Assembly (NCBI RefSeq): GCF_014844035.1
Contig: NZ_CP062159.1
Coordinates: 3,782,001 to 3,846,000 of the forward strand
Direction: 5' to 3'
DNA: 64,000 bases
Source: Flavobacterium sp. MDT1-60
GTDB lineage: Bacteria; Bacteroidota; Bacteroidia; Flavobacteriales; Flavobacteriaceae
Under the pieces are notes generated by a model, which saw only the letters and a program-made list of their open reading frames with translations, was not told the origin of the DNA and ran no database searches. This document shows positions 28,062-36,711 of the stretch, piece by piece. How positions within the stretch are numbered: the first letter of the stretch is position 1; the number at the start of each line of letters is the position of its first letter. A program made the translations under genes and the position numbers.

Positions 28062-28515
28062 TTACATTTCGTTCAAATCGTTGAACTCGTGTAATGACTT
28101 CAATGTGCTTTCATAGAATAAAATAGCAGCAATAAGATTTCCTTTGTCAGAATAAGGCATCATTTTTCTCTGAAATTCTACTGTTGTATCCAGGAATGTT
28201 GTTGTACCAACTGCCTGGTTATCTAATATTTTTTTTGTGCTCACCATCGTCCGGAATACCTAAGTCTGCCATTGTAACACCTGGTTTAGTAACCAAAGCG
28301 ATATAAGGTAGCGTTTTTACAAGAACTTTAATACGTTCAATGTATAATTCTAAAAGTTCTCCTTTTTGCATACCACTCAATTCTTTTTGATCATGGTATT
28401 TACGGATTAGAGCTGTTGTACTGATAATACTTCTTGGAGCATTTTTTGCCTGTGCTGAAATAGCGCCAGTTGTCAAGAAGAAAAGGACACTTAGTAAAGT
28501 AATTTTTATTTTCAT
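28062..28515 (-). pseudogene. Small secreted protein of unknown function, one-base frameshift as assembled
   Basis: The first frame (28515-28219, 98 codons) starts with a signal peptide, MKIKITLLSVLFFLTTGAISAQA, and runs off at GIPDDGEH. Removing one base from the A8 run (28229-28236, plus-strand T) fuses it to a second frame reading KKILDNQAVGTTTFLD and ending NDLNEM. The product would be about 150 residues and mainly helical. I do not recognise the family. It has a strong promoter. The break sits in a homopolymer, like those in the receptor and PepSY genes, so sequencing error is likely. Confidence 0.65.
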
Positions 28516-28546
28516 TTTCTTAATGTAGGTTGGTTGTTGAAGGAAA

Positions 28547-28576
28547 CAAAAATATATAAATTAACTTAAACTACAA
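28547..28576 (-). promoter_or_regulatory. Bacteroidota-type promoter for the small secreted protein
   Basis: Minus strand: TTG (28576-28574), 19 nt, TATTTTTG (28554-28547). It is a full match, with a leader of about 25 nt to the ATG at 28515. Confidence 0.65.
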
Positions 28577-28698
28577 CTTTATTGTTTTCTTTTTTCAAAA
28601 AAATTAAATAATTTAATTTTATTGCTTCGTATCGGCCTGCTGTAGCTACAATTTAGGCAGTGTTAATATTAGCTTTAGAAGGTATTTTCTGAAGTTTA

Positions 28699-29340
28699 TT
28701 ATGACTTGATTATTCTGAAACGTCCCGGATATTTTATCCATATGCTTTTTTTGTTGCCGTAATAGTCCATAAATTCTTCACAAACAAAAACGGCATGAGC
28801 TGTAGACCAGGCAACAACCCCACAAAATTCACTCCCTGATTCTCGCTTTAACTTTTGTATTTCTTTGCCTTCTTTAAATCCTAAATATTTATAAATTGTT
28901 GGAGTGTATACCTCACCTTCTTCTAAATCTTCCAATGCTTTATCAAAAGTTGACTTCTTGTCAATAATTTGTTTGTATTTTGCCATCACCGCATAGGTCA
29001 ATACTGCATAGTCAGTTATTTTTTCGCTTTCACAATTGTCTTTAATAAATACAAAATCAGCAGAAAATTTAGCTTTATTTAACTCATCACCGTTTAAATT
29101 AAATGATGCATTATTTTTTAGTGTTATTTTAAATAAGCTGTCGGTTATTTTTTCGGTTACAAAAAGATTATCCAATCCATAAACATTTAGAGAGGCTTTA
29201 ATAAAAGCTATTGATGAACAATTTGTACGTTCTCCTTGTTTAAAGCTTTCGAATATTTTATCTGCACTCAGTTGTGAGTAAGAATTTGAACAAACAAACA
29301 TTAAAAATAAAAATATTGAAGTAACAGGTTTCATTGTCAT
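28699..29340 (-). CDS. Secreted protein of unknown function, possibly a papain/calpain-like fold
   Basis: 213 residues with signal peptide (MKPVTSIFLFLMFVCSNSYSQ; the ATG two codons downstream is an alternative start). I do not recognise a named family. The layout is suggestive: RTNCSSIAFIKASLNVYG near residue 38 (a Cys at a helix start), a helical stretch AVLTYAVMAKYKQIIDK, then WSTAHAVFVCEEFMDYYGNKKSIWIKYPG near the end, placing a His before beta strands. This resembles the Cys...His order of papain-like peptidases. The final Asn of a calpain triad is not evident, so catalysis is doubtful. A lone -7 element TAGATTTG lies at 29398-29391. Confidence 0.5.
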   Translation of the reverse strand: MTMKPVTSIFLFLMFVCSNSYSQLSADKIFESFKQGERTNCSSIAFIKASLNVYGLDNLFVTEKITDSLFKITLKNNASFNLNGDELNKAKFSADFVFIKDNCESEKITDYAVLTYAVMAKYKQIIDKKSTFDKALEDLEEGEVYTPTIYKYLGFKEGKEIQKLKRESGSEFCGVVAWSTAHAVFVCEEFMDYYGNKKSIWIKYPGRFRIIKS

Positions 29341-29692
29341 TAGATTTATAATTCTTTCCCAGCTGTTTTTTGGGTATATGATTGATTTTACAAATCTATA
29401 AAAATCAACTCATAGTTGCTTTTATTACTCCGTAACTTTTTTAAAAAACTGTAAAGTGTACTGAAATTGGGCCCTTTTGAGATTTACAATTTACTTTTTG
29501 TCACATATGTGTTAATAAACCTCTTGTAAATTAGTGTACTTGGAAGTTGTTAAATCAATAAGCGGTTAAGCGCTGATTAGTAATGCTATTGATATTATAA
29601 ATGATAATTTAATAAGAATTACTGGATTTATTATAAGAAAAAAGTACTTCTCCATTCTTAATTTTAAACTTATTAACTAAATAAATTAGATC
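29341..29692. other. 352-bp gap without a gene
   Basis: AT-rich sequence between divergent genes. Apart from the -7-like TAGATTTG (29398-29391, minus) I see no hairpin, tRNA-like fold or conserved motif. No consensus promoter for the small gene at 29693 was found. Confidence 0.4.
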
Positions 29693-29932
29693 ATGGAAAA
29701 TTCAAACAATTACACAAGCGAAGACCTTCAAAAATGCCCTTATCACAGCCAGCAGAATAATGCGGAACACAATAATGATTCTCACGAAAACGCCAACACA
29801 GGAGACTGGGACGACGAGCGAGACGATGCAGGTACTGATCCTGATCGCAATGATGCTGATAAATTTGAAAAAGGAGGAAATGAAAATTCAGGAGGTTCTG
29901 GAAGTACAGGAAGTGCTGCAACAAACAGCTGA
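29693..29932 (+). CDS. Small acidic hydrophilic protein, unknown function
   Basis: 79 residues with no hydrophobic segment, rich in Asn, Asp, Glu and Gly (DWDDERDDAGTDPDRNDADKF in the middle, a Gly/Ser tail at the end). It is probably disordered, in the manner of small general-stress or desiccation proteins. It is followed by a strong terminator shared with the convergent hydrophilic gene at 30249. A second frame over the same bases has less natural composition and was not chosen. Coding status is likely but not certain. Confidence 0.55.
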   Translation: MENSNNYTSEDLQKCPYHSQQNNAEHNNDSHENANTGDWDDERDDAGTDPDRNDADKFEKGGNENSGGSGSTGSAATNS

Positions 29933-30013
29933 TTTAAAAACTTTGCTTACCCAAATTCTTAAGGATATTTGATGGTAAAATGTAAAAAACGAAGTTTATG
30001 AATATAGATTAAA

Positions 30014-30052
30014 TTAAAAAAGGTCTCAAATTTTGAATTTGAGACCTTTTTT
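30014..30052. terminator. Bidirectional terminator between two small hydrophilic genes
   Basis: AAAAAGGTCTCAAATT and AATTTGAGACCTTTTT form a near-perfect 16-bp arm pair with a 3-nt loop and T runs in both directions. Confidence 0.92.
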
Positions 30053-30054
30053 AA

Positions 30055-30249
30055 TTATTTTTTTTCTTCATTATCCATCTTATCATCTAAATCAGGTTCT
30101 TCACCTTTAAATTTATGAGTATCAACATCATAATTTTCATCGTTTGTTAAAATTTCATCATGATCTTTATATTGATGTTTTCTCGTATCACTTTTATCAG
30201 CGCCAATTTTTTGGTTATTGGCTTTCGGATTTTGATTGTTTGTGTTCAT
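30055..30249 (-). CDS. Small charged hydrophilic protein, unknown function
   Basis: 64 residues, wholly hydrophilic, with Lys/Asp/Glu-rich repeats (KIGADKSDTRKHQYKDHDE, then EEPDLDDKMDNEEKK). It is predicted disordered and has no signal peptide. It sits three bases from the shared terminator, convergent to a similar small acidic gene. No family recognised; the composition resembles Bacteroidota stress-associated small proteins. Confidence 0.55.
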   Translation of the reverse strand: MNTNNQNPKANNQKIGADKSDTRKHQYKDHDEILTNDENYDVDTHKFKGEEPDLDDKMDNEEKK

Positions 30250-30535
30250 AGTAGTACGTTTTAAAGTTTAAATAAAATTACTTATTAAGTTACTTCCATA
30301 CTTATATAATCATTTCTAAAAGTTATAAGATATCACTATTCAACCAACTAAATTTTTTCATATTACATAAATATCCGCAAAATATTTGCGTATAAAGCGG
30401 GTGTCCATAATAAACATAATCTCCATTTTATGTTTACTGCAAAGTCTTTAATATAATAAGAGTCCTGTGAATTATATTTTTATGATGACAATCTATTATA
30501 CTTCAAGATAACCGAAGTGGGAATATTTTTTCTAA

Positions 30536-32035
30536 TTATTTAACAATTAGATTCATATTTGGGACAACGATATCTCCATTTCCTCCTGAGTAACGCTGTG
30601 CAAATACCTCAATATAATCATTGGTAGTTAATTCAGTTGAAGCATTTAATGGAAGGACTACAATGTCTTGTGCGGCCGAGCCTCTACCATAAATTTTATA
30701 CTGGGATATAGTAGTTCCATTTTTAGCAATATAAATTATATAAATGCCCGCCGCTGGAACCTGAAAAGAAATAGAACCTGTAACTTGAAAAATTCTTTTC
30801 TTTTTTCCAAGATATTTCAGACGGTAAGGAACGCCATCTGTAGAAAAGCGAAATAAATTTGATGCTGTCGAGACTGTAGTTCCGGTTCCAACTCTTACAA
30901 CATTACTGGGATTTGAATTGTTGTTAAAGCTAACACCAATGCCAGTACCTACAGCGTAGTCAATAGCTAAATCTCCTACAGCATTTGCATCTGTCTCAGT
31001 AGGAATTCCTGCAGCCCTAACTGACCAGCTGTTGTTAAAATTATACCCTGTGTAAGTTCCGGTAGTGTAAGGTTTAACATAATTAGCAGGAGTCGCTCCG
31101 GTAAAAACAACAGATTCTAAAACAGCATCGCCACTAATTGTAAGCCCCGCTGTAGATACATCCACACCAAAGGCACCAGTGCCAACATTAGAGAAACCTC
31201 CTTGTTTTTCTATGAGATTAAAAGTTCCTGTAAATTTCTCATAGGTACCTCCATTATTGCTAAACCATGCCTGGTTACTCAAGAGTAATTGCCCTATATT
31301 AGTATAAGTAATACCATTTGTATTCCCTGAAAAATTAACGATACTCAAAAAAACTAATCCATAACCAGATATAGTTCCAACACTTGTTGCATTTGCAATT
31401 ATAGTATCTCTAAGCAAAAAGGTCGAGGTCGATGACGCAGCATTTAAATTAAAGACAGTTGCGCCTGGAGTTGTAATAGTAAGGTTTCTAATACTGCCGC
31501 CTGTAGTGCCATCGAAAAGAATGCCTGATGTTTTCACTATAATGTCTTCATTAGCATCCAAACCGTCCAGATAGGCGTTATTTAAATCTATAGGAAAATT
31601 AAATACGACCTGGCCATTAATTTCATACAATGTATTGGCAGTTAAAACATACTTGGCTCCCGCACCGGCTGCTAATTCCGCAGCAAGAACAACAGCCAGG
31701 TCATCGCCGGCTCTAATTCGTTTGAAATTTAATCTTGGAGGGGTTCCGCCGCTTAGAATTGCCCAGGACGAAGTGGTGGAATTATAATAGTAAAATGATT
31801 TAACATCAGTATCATAAACTAGTAATGCATCTACAGGACTTGTAATTGCATTTCTTTGTGCCGTAGTCATTCTTGGTGCTAACATCCCTTTTGTGGTAGA
31901 AGTAATATCTAAAACAGAACTTGCATTTGGCGTCACAGTACCAATACCAATCTGGGCATGTCCTAGAAATGTTAAAAATAAGAAAAACAGTAGAAATATA
32001 GTTTTGGTATTTTTCGGAGTAAATGTATTTATCAT
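30536..32035 (-). CDS. Secreted beta-rich protein, third gene of a surface-protein operon
   Basis: 499 residues. Signal peptide (TIFLLFFLFLTFLGHAQ), then the motif IGIGTVTPNASSVLDITSTTKGMLAPRMTTAQR. This motif is widespread at the N-terminus of Bacteroidota secreted and tail-fibre-like proteins. The remainder is Thr/Asn/Gly-rich with short beta-strand periodicity (for example GSIRNLTITTPGATVFNLNA), suggesting a right-handed beta-helix or collar-like fold. There is no type IX C-terminal signal. It follows the T9SS-domain protein by 49 nt and is probably co-transcribed. The function is unknown; a cell-surface or adhesive role is inference. Confidence 0.7.
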   Translation of the reverse strand: MINTFTPKNTKTIFLLFFLFLTFLGHAQIGIGTVTPNASSVLDITSTTKGMLAPRMTTAQRNAITSPVDALLVYDTDVKSFYYYNSTTSSWAILSGGTPPRLNFKRIRAGDDLAVVLAAELAAGAGAKYVLTANTLYEINGQVVFNFPIDLNNAYLDGLDANEDIIVKTSGILFDGTTGGSIRNLTITTPGATVFNLNAASSTSTFLLRDTIIANATSVGTISGYGLVFLSIVNFSGNTNGITYTNIGQLLLSNQAWFSNNGGTYEKFTGTFNLIEKQGGFSNVGTGAFGVDVSTAGLTISGDAVLESVVFTGATPANYVKPYTTGTYTGYNFNNSWSVRAAGIPTETDANAVGDLAIDYAVGTGIGVSFNNNSNPSNVVRVGTGTTVSTASNLFRFSTDGVPYRLKYLGKKKRIFQVTGSISFQVPAAGIYIIYIAKNGTTISQYKIYGRGSAAQDIVVLPLNASTELTTNDYIEVFAQRYSGGNGDIVVPNMNLIVK

Positions 32036-32084
32036 AATTTCTTGTTTTTAGTTTATCGTTACGTGTAGTTTCTAATTTTATTTT

Positions 32085-33875
32085 TTATCGAAGTGAATTT
32101 GAAATAACAACTTTTTGAGTTAATTTTTCATTTTCTGTTGTTAAGAACTCCACTATATAGATTCCATAACTTAAACCACTGGTTGAAAAAGAAAAATTAG
32201 ATTCACTCCCAAGATCCTCTTTCGATAAGACTACTTTGCCAAGCATGTCGTATATTTTTAATGACTTCATTACTATATTGTTTGGATTTGAAGCTCGTAA
32301 ACTGTTTTTACTATTATCCTGATAAATTATAAATTGCTTTCCAGCTACATCAGGTACGCCAAGTGTCTCACTTGTAAAGGTGATTTTAAATCTTTCTGAA
32401 TATGATCCGGGAGAAACTATCACCTGATAAGTTCCGTTTTTGATATCATGATAGGATTGATCAAGAGCATCATAAAGATAAATGGCCTGTGAATTATCAA
32501 AATTCTTTACTTCAGGTATATAAAATTTAAAAGTAGCAGTAGTAGTTGCTTTAACTGTTAATGGTATTTTTTTGGTCTGATCAAAATTTACTCCCTGAAT
32601 AACATAATTACCATTTTCGATTCGAAAAGCCACATCATTAGGAGGGCTGGTATCCATGTTCAGAGCATCAATACCAAAATCTATACCGTCTGAAGCCTCG
32701 GGCAAAAAAGCCAATGCCAGCTGTCGGGTAAATTGATTGTCGATAATTGTATTTAATCTAAAATACTGAACAACATTTATTTCCTCACTCTTATCATTTG
32801 AATTATCCGTTTTAGCAGTTGGTTTTGTCGGTTTTTCAAACTGAGAAACACCTACACTTTCTTTGGTATAGACGCGGTGTTCGTTTTTAAATGTGGCTGT
32901 ACCATTAGCATTGGCAAAAATTACAAATCCCTGACCTATTGGGGCAAATCTGCGCGGGATAGAAAGTCCTGATGATACCCCCGCTGTATTTAAAGTTCCA
33001 TCCTGATTATAAGAATTGAATGTTGCAGGTACATATAAGCCTTCAGAACCTAGTAACAAGGGTGAATAACTTCCATACCCTCCTCTATAAGCTGCCAGGT
33101 AATGAGAATTTACGTTTTTGTCCTGTTCCCAAAAATAAGCGATTCCTCTGGTAGCCGCATTTGAAGCATCTAAAAGAAATGCGTTTAAATGCAGGGCCGA
33201 TGGATATGGATTACCTGTTAAAGTTGAATTATTAGCACCTAAGTTAATTGTAATATTTCCATCATTTGGTTTTCCTCTAAAATCATATCTTTGGGCACTA
33301 CCGGGGTTGTTTACTATGCCGGTTCCTTCCGGATTTGTACTATCAGTACCGCTGGTTCCTTTCATAGAAAAACCTTCTCCTGGAGCTAGCGTGCTTGCAT
33401 TTCCTACAAATATCCATTGCGAATAATTATTGGCATTTATTAACTTGTAAATCCAAACTGATGAAATTGAAAGCGGATTGGCAATTCCATCATTACCAGT
33501 AACCACTAGCGCGGCATTTGAATTTATTGAAGTGATGGGCTGGTTAAGCATTGTAATTCCGAAATTTTCATTTCCGGATGATGCAGAGGCATTTCCAACA
33601 GGTGAACACCAGTAATTATATTCAAAATTATCACTTGTCCCTTCCTGATACACTGATAATTTTCCAAGTCCTGTATTTGCTGATACACCAGTTGTACCCT
33701 GAATTAGTTGCGCATTATTCCGAAGATATAAATTGGAGTCTGCTGCTGCCAGATTAATGTTTTGCTGTACAAAAAGGATTTCGTTTTTAACGTACATATT
33801 GGCAGTAGATCCAAAATAAATCTGAGCTAAACATTTCGTAGTACTAAGTAGTAATAAAAATAATATTTTTTTCAT
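32085..33875 (-). CDS. Secreted surface protein with type IX secretion (T9SS) C-terminal sorting domain
   Basis: 596 residues. An N-terminal signal peptide (MKKILFLLLLSTTKCLAQ) and a C-terminal type A sorting domain of about 75 residues: LKIYDMLGKVVLSKEDL, SGLSYGIYIVEFLT and ENEKLTQKVVIS. The middle is beta-rich and resembles the large surface proteins that carry FEYNYWCSPVG and APGEGFSMKG-type motifs, which recur in Flavobacterium cell-surface proteins. Type IX export anchors such proteins on the outer membrane. The binding partner is unknown. It is in an operon with a tiny membrane protein upstream and a second secreted protein downstream. Confidence 0.85.
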   Translation of the reverse strand: MKKILFLLLLSTTKCLAQIYFGSTANMYVKNEILFVQQNINLAAADSNLYLRNNAQLIQGTTGVSANTGLGKLSVYQEGTSDNFEYNYWCSPVGNASASSGNENFGITMLNQPITSINSNAALVVTGNDGIANPLSISSVWIYKLINANNYSQWIFVGNASTLAPGEGFSMKGTSGTDSTNPEGTGIVNNPGSAQRYDFRGKPNDGNITINLGANNSTLTGNPYPSALHLNAFLLDASNAATRGIAYFWEQDKNVNSHYLAAYRGGYGSYSPLLLGSEGLYVPATFNSYNQDGTLNTAGVSSGLSIPRRFAPIGQGFVIFANANGTATFKNEHRVYTKESVGVSQFEKPTKPTAKTDNSNDKSEEINVVQYFRLNTIIDNQFTRQLALAFLPEASDGIDFGIDALNMDTSPPNDVAFRIENGNYVIQGVNFDQTKKIPLTVKATTTATFKFYIPEVKNFDNSQAIYLYDALDQSYHDIKNGTYQVIVSPGSYSERFKITFTSETLGVPDVAGKQFIIYQDNSKNSLRASNPNNIVMKSLKIYDMLGKVVLSKEDLGSESNFSFSTSGLSYGIYIVEFLTTENEKLTQKVVISNSLR

Positions 33876-33933
33876 AGTTTCAGTTTAGAGTTATAACAAA
33901 AAACAACCTATAGACATAGTAATCAAAACTTTA

Positions 33934-34131
33934 CTAAACTTTCTTTTTTCTTAAAACAAAAAAGCCTAGCAATCCTCCTGCAACGATTAAAAATAAAATT
34001 TTGTCATTGATAGTAGCAGGTAATCCTACCGGAGGTGGAATATTGGGTTCAGGAGGGTCCTGAAATGAATAAGCAGTTGATGATAAAAGAAACAATACAG
34101 ATACGAACAAAAACATGATTTTATGGCTCAT
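33934..34131 (-). CDS. Tiny signal-peptide plus C-terminal-anchor protein
   Basis: 65 residues: a signal peptide (IMFLFVSVLFLLSSTAYSF), a Pro-rich spacer (QDPPEPNIPPPVGLPATIND), one transmembrane helix (KILFLIVAGGLLGFFVL) and a basic tail (RKKKV). The three-part C-terminus imitates sorting tails of the LPxTG or PEP-CTERM kind, but no sortase-like gene is in the window. Short proteins with P-rich GLP(I/A)-x-x-x-D stretches followed by a helix are common beside T9SS genes in Flavobacteriia, from general recollection. It is the first gene of the surface-protein operon, 58 nt before the T9SS gene. Confidence 0.7.
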   Translation of the reverse strand: MSHKIMFLFVSVLFLLSSTAYSFQDPPEPNIPPPVGLPATINDKILFLIVAGGLLGFFVLRKKKV

Positions 34132-34438
34132 AATATTTAATTTTGGGGATCTTAAATAATTGCAAAAACAAAATCTTTAACGGAAAAATTAAGAAGTATA
34201 AATAAGATGGAAGAGTTCTTAATTCTGACATTAAATACTACCCAGACGCTTTTCAAAACACACGCTATTGATTATCACTAACTTACAATTAAACATACTA
34301 TTTAACTTACATATTAAATCTTAATATTTACATAATTTCCATGTTTTAATGCTAACTTTTCTAATAATAATATAATTTAATACAGCTTTTTTTATTGATA
34401 ATGTATTGAGACTTTTTCTACAAAATTCTAGAGGAGCA

Positions 34439-34468
34439 TTGTCTTGGTAGTCTTTTGTTTTAAATTTG
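34439..34468 (+). promoter_or_regulatory. Bacteroidota-type promoter for the flavin monooxygenase
   Basis: TTG (34439-34441), 19 nt, TAAATTTG (34461-34468). It is a full match, about 60 nt before the GTG start. The rest of the 34132-34528 gap is AT-rich with no gene or palindrome seen. Confidence 0.65.
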
Positions 34469-34528
34469 CACCATGATGTCAGCGTAGAGCAGCAGATTAT
34501 ATAATCGAATAAAGAGAGAAAATAAAAA

Positions 34529-35977
34529 GTGGAGCATAAACAAACAAGCTGGGTTATTTGTCCCGAATGTCAGGGGCGCGGTAAAAAAAGTCAAAGGCTT
34601 AGTAAAAAAGTGAAGCTCCGCTACCAGACAGAACTCGATCTGTTTGAAAAAACGAATGGCGAAGGAAAAACTCCTGTTCGTCCTAAAGCACACTTATACT
34701 TATGCCTGAATTGTTCGGGATCGGGCTTAATTCCTTCTGCCAACTCTCCTGTTGCTGATAAAGAAAACTACCCACACGTTGCTATTATTGGTGGCGGTAT
34801 TGGAGGAGTGGCTCTGGCTGTAGCTTGTTTGCATCGCAGAATTCCTTTTACTCTTTATGAACGCGATATTAACTTTGATGCCCGATCTCAAGGTTACGGG
34901 CTTACTCTTCAGCAAGCCAGTAAAGCAATTGAAGGCTTGGGTATTTTCTCTTTAGAAGATGGTGTTACTTCAACAAGACATATTGTTCATAATACAGAAG
35001 GGAAAGTGATTGGGGAATGGGGGATTAGAAAATGGTTACAATCTGAGACCAAAAATTCTCCAAAACGTACAAATGTGCATATAGCCCGCCAATCATTACG
35101 ATTAGCCCTACTGGAGCAACTGGGCGGATCTGATGCGGTACAATGGGGGCATCAATTAATTGATTTTAAAGAATCTGATGAGGAAGAGATGGAATTAACT
35201 TTTCAGGTCGACGGAGAAATTAAAAGTGTCAGGGCAGATCTTATTGTAGGAGCCGATGGTATTCGTAGTTCGGTACGGAGATTACTAATTGGTGAAGATA
35301 GTACCCCTTTACGTTACTTAGACTGTATTGTTATTTTGGGTATTTGTCCATTAGATACTCTGGAAGGTGTTGATAGTTCTTTATTAGATTCAGCTACTGT
35401 ATTTCAAACCGCCAATGGTAATGAGCGAATTTACATAATGCCTTATACAGCCGATTCGGTGATGTGGCAACTTAGCTTTCCAATGCCAGAAAAAGAAGCT
35501 AAGACACTAAGCGCAAAAGGGCCTAAGGCACTCAAGGAAGAAGCCTGTCGAAGAACACAATGGCACGATCCTGTTCCCCAGATTTTAGCGGCAACTCTGG
35601 AAGCTCAAATTTCTGGTTATCCTGTATATGACCGGAAATTATTAAAATCAGAATTGTTAGAGAATAGCGGACACGTAACTTTGATTGGAGATGCAGCTCA
35701 TCCAATGAGTCCATTCAAAGGACAGGGTGCAAATCAGGCTCTGCTAGATGCACTCTCGTTGGCACGTGGAATCTTCAAAGGATGTAAATCTTTATCTTAC
35801 TGGAAAAAAGCTGGATTAAGAGAAAGTGTATTAAATGAGTTTGAGTCCGAAATGTTGAAACGCAGTGCTACTAAAGTAAAAGATTCAGCAGCGGCAGCAC
35901 AGTTTTTACATTCCGAAATTGTACTATTTGAGGGTGATGAACCTCGAGGACGGTTCTTAAAGAAAAAAGAGATGTAG
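34529..35977 (+). CDS. FAD-dependent monooxygenase with N-terminal DnaJ-type zinc-binding pair
   Basis: 482 residues from a GTG start; no in-frame ATG lies before the first cysteine pair, and an RBS-like AAAGAGAG precedes it. Residues 11-18 (CPECQGRG) and 59-66 (CLNCSGSG) are two CxxCxGxG units, as in the DnaJ zinc finger, separated by a basic helix. From about residue 82 the protein is a PHBH/salicylate-hydroxylase-type flavoenzyme: HVAIIGGGIGGVALAVACL (FAD), LIVGADGIRSSVRRLL (DG motif), HVTLIGDAAHPMSPFKGQGANQALLDA (GD motif). It would hydroxylate an aromatic or similar substrate using NAD(P)H and O2, in the cytoplasm. The substrate is unknown and there are no pathway neighbours. The zinc-ribbon fusion is the unusual part. 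Confidence 0.88.
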   Translation: MEHKQTSWVICPECQGRGKKSQRLSKKVKLRYQTELDLFEKTNGEGKTPVRPKAHLYLCLNCSGSGLIPSANSPVADKENYPHVAIIGGGIGGVALAVACLHRRIPFTLYERDINFDARSQGYGLTLQQASKAIEGLGIFSLEDGVTSTRHIVHNTEGKVIGEWGIRKWLQSETKNSPKRTNVHIARQSLRLALLEQLGGSDAVQWGHQLIDFKESDEEEMELTFQVDGEIKSVRADLIVGADGIRSSVRRLLIGEDSTPLRYLDCIVILGICPLDTLEGVDSSLLDSATVFQTANGNERIYIMPYTADSVMWQLSFPMPEKEAKTLSAKGPKALKEEACRRTQWHDPVPQILAATLEAQISGYPVYDRKLLKSELLENSGHVTLIGDAAHPMSPFKGQGANQALLDALSLARGIFKGCKSLSYWKKAGLRESVLNEFESEMLKRSATKVKDSAAAAQFLHSEIVLFEGDEPRGRFLKKKEM

Positions 35978-35984
35978 TTCTAAT

Positions 35985-36410
35985 CTATTTTATATAGTTG
36001 GGCGAAACACATTTCTGCCAATATTCTACAATACTTTGTATCATATCTTTCATTTCTATAAAATCGTACGGCTTTATAAAAAATCCTTGTACCGATTTTG
36101 AATAGGCTTCGACAACATGTTGCTGCTCGGCACCTGTAGTGAAAAATAAATAAGGAATGGACTTCATTCTCAAATCTTCATTTTCATGAATTTTTGAACG
36201 TAACTCTATTCCATTTAATTTAGGCATATTTATATCCGAGAATATAATAAAGGGTTCAATAGCTGTTGAAATTAGATAATCAAGCGCTAATTCTCCATCA
36301 CCAAAAAAAATGACTTCATTCTTATAATTAAGTTCTTTAAATACCAACCCCAGGATTTCCTGATCATCCTGATCATCTTCTATAATTATTATTGGTCCGC
36401 CTTTATTCAT
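35985..36410 (-). CDS. Single-domain response regulator (CheY/Rcp1-like)
   Basis: 141 residues, receiver domain only. Acidic pocket IIIIEDDQDDQE, phospho-acceptor Asp in FSDINMPKLNG, the Thr in YLFFTTGAE and the Lys in GFFIKPYDF are all present. It has no output domain, so it acts by protein-protein contact or as a phosphate sink. It is convergent with the monooxygenase gene (7 bp apart) and divergent from the histidine kinase cluster, with which it may work. Confidence 0.9.
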   Translation of the reverse strand: MNKGGPIIIIEDDQDDQEILGLVFKELNYKNEVIFFGDGELALDYLISTAIEPFIIFSDINMPKLNGIELRSKIHENEDLRMKSIPYLFFTTGAEQQHVVEAYSKSVQGFFIKPYDFIEMKDMIQSIVEYWQKCVSPNYIK

Positions 36411-36711
36411 AAATTCTTTAACTTTAATTACTGATACGAAAGGTACTCTTTTAAATTAAACGGAATGCAAATTTTAGTATTCTTATATAATCAAAAATGT
36501 AAAAACTGATGAAAAATAATAACCTTACGTTCTCCTAATTATAATAATACTGTAAAAAAGAAGGGGTTTAATCGGTTAATTTAACTATATTCGTTCAAAA
36601 TCATAATTCTTTAATTTAAAAATTAAGATTTTAGTTCTAATAATTACTAAAATATAGGTGTTTTTCCAGCAAATTATTGCCATTATTTTTCTAAATATAA
36701 CTTCGTATTAT

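Noticed and set aside
29341..29692. tRNA or riboswitch in the longest unexplained gap
   Set aside because: No cloverleaf, no conserved box and no stable hairpin could be found by reading.
29760..29972. Alternative 70-codon frame over the small acidic gene
   Set aside because: It is a +1 shadow frame of the 29693-29932 gene, begins inside it and has an unnatural hydrophobic/Met composition.
33934..34131. LPxTG sortase substrate
   Set aside because: The motif lacks the final G and no sortase is visible; kept only as a curiosity in findings.
36658..36711. Upstream GTG start for the PAS kinase with an N-terminal hydrophobic segment
   Set aside because: The ATG at 36712 gives a normal cytoplasmic start; the extra 18 residues are AT-rich leader.
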